From the NCBI RefSeq assembly GCF_964340395.1, contig NC_135555.1, positions 22,917,725-22,981,724 on the forward strand: a DNA stretch of 64,000 bases. Direction: 5' to 3'. Source of the DNA: Glandiceps talaboti (Eukaryota > Hemichordata > Enteropneusta > Spengelidae). The position numbers and the translations under genes are program-made. Shown one piece after another: positions 1 through 10,900 of this stretch. Each line of letters opens with the position of its first letter. The stretch's first letter is position 1. A model generated the notes under the pieces. It made no database searches. It was not told the DNA's origin and saw nothing but the letters and a program-made list of their open reading frames with translations.

Positions 1-2463
1 GCCCTTTTCAATTTCAAGTTTGTGGTCACTTAGTCTGAATTTACAGATTATTGATCGCAATTCTGGGTTATTTAATTTTTCTAGATATGGTTCAAGCTTA
101 AAATCTAATTTAATGAGTTTGTATGTTCTGAGTTTGCAGTTATTATTTCCATTTTCCTCTCTGTTATTTAAGCTGTTTTTCCACTGTGAGATGAAGCTTG
201 CTTGTTGCTGATGTTCAATGTTGATTATTTGCTGTGTTTTTATTTTTTTACTGATTTCATTGACTTGTAATTGATTTATGTCACTATTAGGTAGGTACAA
301 AGTTGTGGATTTGTACCAGGTTGTCTTTTTTTCTTTGTTGAAACTGAAAGCTTCTCGTAATATGTTGTTTTTTGTATTCATTACATGGACGAGATATTTT
401 ATCGCTTGTTTTTTCACAAATATATCTAATGGAAATCTTCCAAGTTCCCCATAAATCCCCATTTTAGTGGTTTTCTTTGATACTCCTAGTATAAACCGAC
501 AGAAGTTAACATTTACAGTTTCAATTGGTGAATCTTTGCAGCACTCATCACTCCATATGTCACACCCATATACAACTATTGGTCTTATTAGTTTATCAAA
601 TATATCTAGCATTAATTGTGGACTTAGATTTCTAAGATTGCCTAACTTTGACTTTAGTGAAAATAATGCTTTGATCCCTTTGTTTTTTAAATTCATCATT
701 GCTTCTTTTGATTTTCCATTTGGAGAAATAATTAGACCTAAGTAGTTGAATTTTTTTACAATGTCTAGTTCTTCTCCCTCAAAGAAAAAAACACTTTTTT
801 GTAACAGTCTGTTGTTTTTATTGAATATCATGATTTTTGTTTTCATAGTGTTAACTTTGAGTTTCCATTTCTGTGTGTACTTTGATAATTTGTCAAGGCA
901 GTGTTGTAACCCTTGCTTCGATTTTGACAAAAGGACAATATCATCAGCGTAAAGTAGGCAACTGATTGCCTTGTTATTGATAGTTGGTGCGTCACAATGA
1001 CTTGAATAAAAAATTCTTGGTAGGTCACTAATGAAAATATTAAATAGTGTAGGGCTAAGGTTACAGCCTTGTTTGACTCCTACAGATGATTTAAATTCTT
1101 GTGTTAAACCATTTTTGGTTTTCACTTTGTAAGTTGCATTTCTGTATATATGTTTAATCATTTTATACATGTTACCAAATATGTTATTAGAAAGCATTTT
1201 TTGGAAGAGGCCATCATGTGAGACGCTATCAAATGCCTTTTTCATATCTATGAAACAAGCATAAATTTTGTTGTCTTTTTGTTTTGTTTTTTGTTGTTCA
1301 TTTTGATATAAATATTTATTGATAACTGTTTTTAAAATAAATAGATTGTCTGTAGTACGACAATTTTTTCTAAAACCAAACTGTTCTGATGGTAGAATGT
1401 TTTTGTTTTCTATGTATTCGGTTAGCCTGTTATTCAATATACTTGTGAATAATTTGCCAAGGCAACTAGATATAGCAATTCCTCGGTAGTTAGATGGAAT
1501 TGATTTGGGTCCTGATTTGTGGATCGGAACAATAATGCTGGCATTCCACGATTTTGGAAATACGTTAGATTTATATACAATATTAAATAATTTATGGATT
1601 GGTTTTATTAACTGAAATTGTCCATATTTTATCATTTCATTGCAAATTTTGTCTTCTGCTGTAGCTTTATTGTTTTTTAAGTTTTTAACAGCTTGTTTTA
1701 TTTCATTGGTTGATATTGGTTTATCAAGATCATGTTTTAATGTTGGGTTTAATCTTTGTTCTAAATCTATTACATCAGAATTATTATTTGTAAGGGGTTC
1801 AGAATTATTTAGATTTAGTAATTTTTTGAAGTAGTTGTACCACTCACAGGGTTCTATAAGATCACTACTTGTTTTATTGAAAGAGTCATCGTTCAAGTTG
1901 TTTAATTTTTTCCAAAATGCTGATGTGTCCCCTGTGTGGTTTTCAATCTCAGTTAGTTGTTTTATCTTAAATTCTTTTTTCTTTGTTTGGATTGTTTTTT
2001 TTAGTAATTTTTTTATTTTGAAGAACATTTCTCTAATCATTGGATTATTTGGTTCATTTTGGATTAATTTAGCTTGTTTTTTAAATTCTCGTCTTATGAG
2101 CCAGCATTCACCATCAAACCATTTTTTCTTTTTTCTTTTTGGCTTTTTAGTGTGTTTATTTAATTTGGGTGAGAATCTTCTGAGGCTATTCTCACAGACT
2201 TTGTTGATAAGGTTTTCAAATTCATTTTGTGCTGAGTCAGCATCGTCAAACTTTGTATTAAGAAATGTTTGTATATGCTGGGTGTGTGTCTCAAATTGAA
2301 GACATTCTTTAAAGTTTGTTTCAGCATGTTCATCCCAGATGTATTTTGATGGGAGAGGAGAAAGTTGATATTTGTTTGTTTTATGCTGGATTGCACTTGG
2401 TGAATTTTTTAGTCTTATTGACATCGATATAGAACAATGGTCTGAGATATGTGTTAAATTATA
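1..2463 (-). CDS. Non-LTR retrotransposon ORF2 (reverse transcriptase), 5'-truncated, continues past left edge
   Basis: Read on the minus strand, one frame stays open from about 2463 to base 1, roughly 820 codons without a stop. It begins inside the last motif of an apurinic-type endonuclease (ISDHCSIS near 2450). It then has a basic linker, RT motifs AFDSVSHDGLF (about 1230) and GVKQGCNLSPTLFN (about 1040-1080), and the catalytic YADD at 940-951. After that come a thumb-like segment and a C-terminal KFRLSDHKLEIEKG motif at the edge. This order is that of ORF2 in jockey/CR1/RTE-type LINEs, which reverse-transcribe their RNA at the nicked target. The endonuclease N-terminus and ORF1 are missing, as in usual 5' truncation, with the break near 2455-2475. 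The reading frame is undamaged, so insertion was recent or the sequence is constrained. The clade cannot be fixed without a tree. The coding call rests on the motifs and the open frame. Confidence 0.9.
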
Positions 2464-2881
2464 TAACAACCATGTATAATAAAATAAGTAGTTGACTCGC
2501 TCATACACACATGCAATCTGATTAAAATCCGATGTGGTGAAAGCGGCTAGATGTCCTTATTTACCTCTATTCATCGTGTTGTGACGTTTGTTTTGTTCGG
2601 AGTGATCGCCGTGGGAAGGCTGTATATACTACCTCAACTAGATAATATATTCAAATCTGCATAGGTAGATACTTTTTTACATGCTGTCAACATTTCAGTA
2701 CTTGTACACCAATTTTGGTTAATAAAATGTGTACTGTGTAACAATATATTACATGTAGAAGTTGTTTTCATTTTCCCTGTATGGTATTCCTGTGTAGTCT
2801 GGTAGTGATTATTCTAGAAATGGTTATAGTTGGGTATGCATATAAATAAAAATGTGACGTCATGAAAATTTGTTGTTGGTC
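2464..2881. other. AT-rich intergenic stretch, no gene recognised
   Basis: No coding signal or repeat I can name. The segment separates the truncation point of the LINE from the TTAA-flanked element. Confidence 0.5.
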
Positions 2882-2885
2882 TTAA

Positions 2886-4711
2886 AGTGTACATGCAAAG
2901 GTACATACTTTTTTTCGTAATTATGTTTATTTTGCCATAAAAATAAAGGAAATCGGGTTTGTAATAGTACAATATAATTCTAACACGAGAAATTGCGCGA
3001 AAAATGAGGCACTCTTGGCTCAGCCACAGAGCACCTTCAGGTAAGTACCTCTCATTTGCATATGGATAGGACAGGATTTGGAACTTTATGACGTCACTTC
3101 GGGAACACAAACGCATTCGTCAGTGTATCTTTACATGCAAAGCCATTATGGTCGAACCAGAAGGTCAACTTCAAAACCCGTTTTCGCCAGAACCCGACGT
3201 TGAATATTGATCAGATTCCTCAAGCGTAGAGCAATATACTCCAGCATTAACATCTGATGGTGTGATTTAGCCAAATTCATTCGAACCGACCGCTAGCAGT
3301 AACGATAGTTCCTCTGGTAGTGAATGAGTATGTCCTAGTGAAGCCGTGTTGTTTACATAAAGTGATGCTGTTATCAGCGTCCTTTGTTGACATAACTATT
3401 CAATGGGTGGAAAACAGCTCCTGCAGACAATGTAATCGAAACGAAAATTGTGTAATATTTCCATACCCATCAAACATACAGAGAATGAGAATGGCTTCAA
3501 GAGTTCGCCATAATATTCTCTCAAGTTGTTCAAATGTAGCGTGTTGTAACAGTACATTCAATCTATGACCATTCAAAATCTTCGCGAAAGTAGACCCACA
3601 AATTCGTTAGAGCAGAACGTTTTGTTGGATAACCGTCCCTCTTGAAAGCTATGTGTACACGTACTTTATTTCATTTTTACTGCGTTCATTACCATCCACA
3701 CAGTGACATGAAGTGGTTTCATCTTCTTTCAAAGCACGGCCCATGTTCACTGAAGCCGGCCGTACTGTGGTGTATTGTGTATTGTCTCCGACCATTTTTG
3801 TTTGAGTTTTTTATGGATAGACATGTCTTACGTTGTGGAAGTTATTTGACCTGGGAGCGTGAAGCTTAGTGCTGACTGTACTTTGCTGTGTCCATCCACT
3901 TTTGACATGTGATTGGCATGACACGGTAATTGTTCATGTAGACAAAACAATGGAAACAAAAATAGCAACATTATAATGAGCGTTGCGTCTTTTTACTTTG
4001 ATATGATTCCGACGATGTATGTGATGTATCACAATGAAAACGATCGACTCCCAGCAACATGGAAATCAAAACACACAATCGGACTACGCACTGTTTAAAA
4101 ACAAATGCTATCGTAATGAAAATATTTTATGAAGCTAACTTGCTTTCTTGAAAACATCATTTCAAATTATTTTATTTGTCTTCCTTTTTTCGCTTTGGTC
4201 ATGGCTACACCGGTGGCGTGGAGAACCCCGGCCCGGTAACATTTACCGACTTTCACTGTATGGCGTCACTGTCCAGTTTTTACGTGATTTCAACTGCCTT
4301 CACCCATTATTACCTACTCAGTTATGTCACTCGGAAATATGTGTAGGGTGATGTTTCACTGCGGGTGCTGCCGACAAAACACCAAGGAACCATTGTTGTC
4401 GGAAGACTAAACTGGTACACCACAATATGTACAGTTACAGATAATACTATAATGCAAGCGTAATTAGTAATTCATAAGTAAACATTACACAAAGGCTTAG
4501 AAGACTTTTGTAACACGTGGGACCTCGACACCTTTCGTGAGGTGGTTGCGGTGCCGAAGTTAGTCGTAGCACAGGGGATTAAGGGGGCAAGTATTTTTGC
4601 GACTTTCTTGCCAATGCGCGCAATATTTAGAGGTATGAATGCAATTTCATTTATTTTTATGGCAAAATAAACATAATTACGAAAAAAAGTATGTACCTTT
4701 GCATGTACACT
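2886..4711. mobile_element. 1.83-kb DNA transposon-like element with 62-bp terminal inverted repeats and TTAA target duplication
   Basis: Bases 2886-2947 and 4650-4711 are identical inverted repeats of 62 bp, beginning AGTGTACATGCAAAGG, and both are followed inward by a short similar GAAAT. The element is flanked directly by TTAA at 2882-2885 and 4712-4715. That is the target duplication of the piggyBac superfamily and of some TTAA MITEs. The termini do not start with the CCC/CCY common in piggyBac, so family assignment is tentative. Inside, a plus-strand frame from ATG 3148 reads an acidic, Ser-rich start (MVEPEGQLQNPFSPEPDVEY) but soon meets several stops. No DDE transposase is visible. I take it as a non-autonomous or decayed copy. 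Confidence 0.8.
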
Positions 4712-4815
4712 TTAAGTTTCCATCGTTAATTGGAATAATCCACTGTAGTTTTATTATTAAAATACAGCGATGACAGAGGAAATAGAAGCGATGGTAACAA
4801 TATCCCTGGTAACAG

Positions 4816-5196
4816 CACAGGGTACAGGACCAATGATCAATTTTGTACTCGCGATTTTCCGGATTTCTAATATTATTTTCTGTATATTTCAAATAAAGTT
4901 TTAAATACTGTTTCCTCTTACTATTTTTTTTCTATTTCCTACCTGATATCAATGTCTTATCTGAGTTTATCAGCTTTGCATTAATTAGTAGCTTGCTAGA
5001 ACAAACTCACTATTTGCCCAAATTAACGCATTATGCCGTGAGTGTAAACATCTACTGATCAGACTAAATGGTAATACACGGAAAAAAACAGTAAGAGGAA
5101 ACAGTATTTAAAACTTTATTTGAAATATACAGAAAATAATATTAGAAATCCGGAAAATCGCGAGTACAAAATTGATCATTGGTCCTGTACCCTGTG
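4816..5196. repeat. Foldback repeat with about 106-bp inverted arms
   Basis: 4816-4921 and 5090-5196 are near-perfect reverse complements (outer end CACAGGGTACAGGACC) separated by 168 bp of AT-rich spacer. Both arms translate to the same peptide on opposite strands, which is a consequence of the inversion and not coding evidence. It could be a foldback MITE or an inverted duplication. No clear target-site duplication is visible. Confidence 0.85.
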
Positions 5197-5270
5197 GCAA
5201 CAGCTATTGCATTCGCCGTTGGGGCGCACCACCAAACGAGAGAGCCATGATCTTCAACTACCCGGTCCTG

Positions 5271-5324
5271 CTTGCAGACGGTGCACGCGTTTCGCTACTT
5301 GCAGACGGTGCACGCGTTTCGCTC
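5271..5324 (+). repeat. Two tandem copies of a 27-bp GC-rich unit
   Basis: CTTGCAGACGGTGCACGCGT plus seven further bases occurs twice in a row (5271-5297, 5298-5324), differing at the last base. It sits in a short GC-rich island just right of the foldback element. A multiple of three keeps a short ORF open, but nothing else supports a gene. Confidence 0.85.
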
Positions 5325-6736
5325 AGCACCAAGCAGGACTATACAATCACAGCATAACCATACCATACACGAGTTGTGTGAGCCAGCTAGACCAAGTTAA
5401 AGTTTGCTACTTTTAGTGTACAAATTAACAATATCAAGGAAGAATTAGTTAACAGAAAACAGAATTTGAAGTGTACTGAATGGAACTCATAATATATATA
5501 TATTGATATTTCAAACAAGCAAGGGGGATTATGTGCCAACTCAAATATACATTATTGTATATATTTCCATTGTTATGATATTTATTATAAACTGTATATA
5601 CCAGCACTTGTATTAACACCCGACTGTTATTTGTATCTCGTTATTCGAAGGAGCAAATATAGAATATTGACGATCGCTATGTACATACCTCGAGAAGTAT
5701 CCCTCTTTTGGTCAAGTTGAATTGATCCGTAGCAGGTTACATGTAAAGTTACAAATAACACTGTCTACGTCTGCAACGATCGTACAAATTATTTTTAAAA
5801 TGGGAATGCATGTTTATTGTTCAAATAACCGCCGTCAGAGGTGTCACTGTATACCATATAGAAGTAGTGATTGCCATGGAAGTAGTGATTTTCCATACTT
5901 CCATGAATATACTAAGTTATTAACATATAAATAATGATATTTTTTTGTTACAAATGTACAAATCTAGACATCAACGATTTATATCGACAATATATTATAC
6001 TACATTATCGTATAGTTTACATACCGTTTGGAAGTAACATAAAACATACAATATACTTTATACTTTGATTTTAAATGGGAGGAGGGCCATTCAAGTTATC
6101 TTTGAAATGATACTAACAACACCTTCTTGTACATTTTTACATCTGGATCGTAAAACTGTGATATATAGAGATGGAAAATCGCAAACTTCCTATAGATACA
6201 CGTTAGTTATATCACATTGTCGGTGAAGTCACCCTATTTCATTATTTCTTGGGTTCTGACATTCCAGTTTATAACTAAGGTATGTAATTCAAACGGGGGG
6301 CGACTCATTCCGACTTTTGCGTTCAGAGCGTTTTCACTAATCTTGCTGCAAGATGTAGCACCGTTTTCCGACTATTGGCGTTTCGCATGAACCATTTGAT
6401 TAGAATATGCTGTGAACCCAAGGGTATGTTATGTAATACCGTTGTTGTCATACACCACTTGTTAATTCCCACAAAGTGAACAATTGGGTATATTTTTGAC
6501 TGTAGACGCTGATTGGCTGTCACTCAAAATAACATGTGTAATACATGGTCGTTAATACTGGCCTCACATATGGACAATAGTTTCCCGCCTAAACGTTAAA
6601 TCACAGGTGGTGAATTAGGGATTCATTTTTTCTCGTTATTTTGATTGGTTCTCAGTGCCAATTCAAATACTAATAAATCAAAAAGGCTCCAACTTGAGAC
6701 TAGGTCAAAATGGTTGCTCGGCGCGTTTACCTTCTG
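5325..6736. other. Non-genic AT-rich sequence; one small hairpin
   Basis: No gene recognised. A perfect 10-bp-arm hairpin (CATGGAAGTA/TACTTCCATG) lies at about 5875-5906, next to a repeated GAAGTAGTGATT. The stretch ends where block A of the macrosatellite begins. Confidence 0.5.
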
Positions 6737-7112
6737 ACGCCGAGTTACCGCTCTGATGTCTGCCTGTGAGTTGCTGAAGTTGGATGGAAGATGCGACTTG
6801 AGAAGACGGAGGATGTATGCCCAAAGTTGTGCCTACTTGGTTGGTTGGGAAATGGAAGTATTGGGTTATACTTCCATGTGGTTGGGATGACTGACATGCT
6901 ATTTGGTTCTCTTGTACGGGTTGGGTTAGGTTGGTGGTGGGGGGGGGGGAGGCAATGGAAAACAGTTTGGCGAGTCCCATTGTCAAGCAGTAGCAAAAAA
7001 GTATCGTATCACTCGATGCTATACTTTAGAGCTGACAAAATTGGAAAACGTGAACAAACTTAATGGAAGCGTTCTATTTTGCCAATGCCAGTTCAAAAAG
7101 AACTAATTGCCG
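6737..7112 (+). repeat. Macrosatellite unit 1, block A (G-rich)
   Basis: This matches 30664-31042 nearly base for base, from ACGCCGAGTTACC to GAACTAATTGCCGG. It contains a GTGAGT donor-like site at about 6766 (GTAAGT in the other copy). At 6917-6952 there is a G-rich tract with runs GGG, GGG, GG, GG and ten Gs, compatible with a G-quadruplex. Short ORFs on both strands are conserved between the copies only because the DNA is duplicated. There is no sign of protein selection. Confidence 0.85.
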
Positions 7113-7269
7113 GAATTAAGTTATTAATTAGTATTACACACTGGAACATTAGAAGTTAGAAACATTTGCTTATCAAGACTGCAGCGTGTAGCAAAATTAG
7201 AATACATTACAATATCAGTGAATGCTATATATTAATTACTAAACTGTTTTGTTTCATTCAATTTCATAG

Positions 7270-7580
7270 ATGGATACGAAGACCCAAGATGGATACGAAG
7301 ACCCAAGATGGAGGCGAAGATCCAAGATCGATACGAAGACCCAAGATGGATACGAAGACCCAAGATGGAGGCGAAGACCCAAGATGGATACGAAGACCCA
7401 AGATGGATACAAATACCCCAGATGGATACGAAGACCCAAGATGGATAACAAGACCCTAGACCCAAGATGGATACGAAGACCCAAGATGGATACAAATGCC
7501 CAAGATGGATACGAAGACCCAAGATGGATATATAACAAGACCCAAGATGGATGGATGTGATTACCAATCTCAAGGCAGAA
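7270..7580 (+). repeat. Exon-like 19-bp minisatellite, unit 1 (block B)
   Basis: This is a tandem array of a 19-bp unit, GACCCAAGATGGATACGAA, with variants carrying GGAGGCGAA and some short insertions. It is bounded on the left by a pyrimidine-rich tract ending TTTCATAG and on the right by CAGAA followed by GTAAGTCAATG. Those are good acceptor and donor matches, so it looks like a 311-nt internal exon. Because 19 is not a multiple of 3, each frame cycles through the same 19-residue pattern (KMDTKTQDGYEDPRWIRRP), and no stop arises in the array. Whether it is translated is unknown. I treat it as a minisatellite inside a probable exon of a non-coding transcript. Confidence 0.75.
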
Positions 7581-7916
7581 GTAAGTCAATGATTGTCTTA
7601 TATATGTTTATATATATTTATTGGTGTCGTAGATCACTCTCACTGTGCCATATAGGACGAAATCTACAGTTTCTACCAAAAAGTAAATCAAAGTTGGTAA
7701 CTAGGTAATGGGAGTCACAAAAATAGCATAATGAAAATGTAAAATCAATATTAGACACAAAACAAATACATTAATTAAATACAAAATGTCACATTAATGG
7801 ATATAGTCTACATGTTTTAGAGAATAATGAAATGAACATGGCAAAATGTTCCAAAAATTAATTTATTGCAAGTCTTATTATGGACGTATTTACCTTAGGT
7901 ATAATCCAATTTGCCT
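7581..7916 (+). repeat. Macrosatellite block C, unit 1 (intron-like flank)
   Basis: AT-rich sequence starting with GTAAGTC and running to the first satellite monomer. It is almost identical to 32065-32400. No ORF of note. Its conservation in both units shows that the minisatellite and the satellite were duplicated together. Confidence 0.8.
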
Positions 7917-10900
7917 AAACCTTGAACCTAGTACTATAATCATGAACTAGTGGCATGTGATAGTTTGTAAGGCAGTGATGTAACTTGTTTAATAAGTCAT
8001 CCCTTAACCTTGAACCTAGTACTATAATCATGAACTAGTGGCATGTGATAGTCTGTAAGGCAATGAGGTAACTTGTTGTTTAATAAGTCATCCCTTAACA
8101 TTGAACCTAGTACTATAATCATGAACTAGTGGCATGTGATAGCCAGCAAAGTGGTGAGGTAACTTGTTTAATAAGTCATCCCTTAACATTGAACCTAGTA
8201 CTATAATCATGAACTAGTGGCATGTGATAGTCTGTAAGGCAGTGAGGTAACTTGTTGTTTAATAAGTCATCCCTTAACCTTGAACCTAGTAATATAATCA
8301 TGAACATGGTGGCATGTGATAGTCTGTAAGGCAGTGAGGTAACTTGTTGTTTAATAAGTCATCCCTTAACCTTGAGCCTAGTACTATAATCATGAACTAG
8401 TGGCATGTGATAGTCTGTAAGGCAGTGAGGTAACTTGTTTAATAAGTCATCCCTTAACCTTGAACCTAGTACTATAATCATGAACATGGTGGCAAGTGAT
8501 AGTCTGCAAGGCAGTAAGGTAACTTGTTTAATAAATCATTACTTAACCTTGAACCTAGTACTATAATCGTGAACTAGTGGCATGTGGTAGTCTGTAAGCA
8601 GTGATGTAACTTGTTGTTTAATAAGTCATCCCTTAACATTGAACCTAGTACTATATAATCATGAACTAGTGGCATGTGATAGCCTGTAAAGTGGTGAGGT
8701 AACTTGTTTCATAAGTCATCCCTTAACCTTGAACCTAGTACTATAATCATGAACTAGTGGCATGTGATAGTCTGTAAGGCAGTGAGGTAACTTGTATAAT
8801 AATAAGTGATCCATTAACCTCGAACCTAGTACTATAATCATGAACTAGTGGCATGTGATAGTCTGTAAGGCAGTGAGGAAACTTGTATAATAATAAGTCA
8901 TCCCTTAACCTTGAACCTAGTACTATAATCATGAACTAGTGGCATGTGATAGTCTGTAAGGCAGTGAGGTAACTTGTTGTTTAATAAATCATCCCTTAAC
9001 CTTGAACCTAGTACTATAATCATGAACATGGTGGCATGTGGTAGTCTGTAAGGCAGTGAGGTAACTTGTTGTTTAATAAGTCATCCCTTAACATTGAACC
9101 TAGTACTATAATCATAAACTAGTGGCATGTGATAGCCTGTAAAGTGGTGAGGTAACTTGTTTCATAAGTCATCCCTTAACCTTGAACCTAGTACTATAAT
9201 CATGAACTACTGGCATGTGGTAGTCTGTAAGGCAGTGAGGTAACTTGTTATTTAATAAGTCATCCCTTAACCTCGAACCTAGTACTATAATCATGAACAT
9301 GGTGGCATGTGATAGTCTGTAAGGCAGTGAGGTAACTTGTATAATAATAAGTCATCCCTTAACCTTGAACCTAGTACTATAATCATGAACATGGTGGCAT
9401 GTGATAGTCTGTAAGGCAGTGAGGTTACTTGTATAATAATAAGTGATCCCTTAACCTTGAACCTAGTACTATAATCATGAACTAGTGGCATGTGATAGTC
9501 TGTAAGGCAGTGAGGTAACTTGTATAATAATAAGTCATCCCTTAACCTTGAACCTAGTACTTTAATCATGAACATGGTGGCATGTAATAGACTGTAAGGC
9601 AGTGAGGTAACTTGTTGTTTAATAAATCATCCCTTAACCTTGAACCTAGTACTATAATCATGAACATGGTGGCATGTGATAGTCTGTAAGGCAGTGAGGT
9701 AACTTGTTGTTTAATAAGTCATCCCTTAACCTTGAACCTAGTACTATAATCATGAACTAGTGGCATGTGGTAGTCTGTAAGGCAGTGAGGTAACTTGTTT
9801 AATAAGTCATCCCTTAACCGTGAACCTAGTACTATAACCATGAACATGGTGGCATGTGATAGTCTGTAAGGCTTTGAGGTAACTTGTTGTTTAATAAGTC
9901 ATCCCTTAACCTTGAACCTAGTACTATAATCATGAACATGGTGGCATGTGATAGTCTGTAAGGCAGTGAGGTAACTTGTTGTTTAGTAAGCCATCCCTTA
10001 ACATTGAACCTAGTACTATAATCATGAACTAGTGGCATGTGATAGTCTGTAAGGCAGTGAGGTAACTTGTTTAATAAGTCATCCCTTAACCTTGAACCTA
10101 GTACTATAATCATGAACATGGTGGCAAGTGATAGTCTGCAAGGCAGTAAGGTAACTTGTTTAATAAATCATCCCTTAACCTTGAACCTAGTACTATAATC
10201 ATGAACTAGTGGCATGTGGTAGTCTGTAAGGCAGTGAGGTAACTTGTTGTTTAATAAGTCATCCCTTAACATTGAACCTAGTATAATCATGAACATGGTG
10301 GCATGTGATAGTCTGTAAGGCAGTGAGGTAACTTGTTGTTTAATAAATCATCCCTTAACCTTGAACCTAGTATAATCATGAACATGGTGGCATGTGATAG
10401 TCTGTAAGGTAGTGTGGTAACTTGTATAAAAATAAGTCATCCCTTAACCTTGAACCTAGTACTATAATCATGAACATGGTAACATGTGATAGTCTGTAAG
10501 GCAGTGAGGTAACTTGTATAATAATAAGTCATCCCTTAACCTTGAACCTAGTACTATAATCATGAACATGGTGGCATGTGATAGTCTGTAAGGCAGTGAG
10601 GTAACTTGTATAATAATAAGTGATCCCTTAACCTTGAACCTAGTACTATAATCATGAACTAGTGGCATGTGATAGTCTGTAAGGCAGTGGGGTAACTTGT
10701 ATAATAATAAATCATCCCTTAACCTTGAACCTAGTATAATCATGAACATGGTGGCATGTGATAGTCTGTAAGGCAGTGAGGTAACTTGTTGTTTAATAAA
10801 TCATCCCTTAACCTTGAACCTAGTATAATCATGAACATGGTGGCATGTGATAGTCTGTAAGGTAGTGTGGTAACTTGTATAAAAATAAGTCATCCCTTAA

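Noticed and set aside
3140-4150. Transposase inside the TTAA element
   Set aside because: Read in all plus frames, it shows multiple stops and no DDE or zinc-binding pattern I can recognise.
4677-5416. Identical N-terminal peptides on opposite strands (MKYTENNIRNPENREYKI)
   Set aside because: Caused by the inverted repeat at 4816-4921/5090-5196, not by two genes.
6705-7063. ORFs of 83-93 codons on both strands in block A (also at 30506-31035)
   Set aside because: Conserved only by DNA duplication. The two copies differ by frame-altering changes, and the composition (G-run derived Trp/Gly) is not protein-like.
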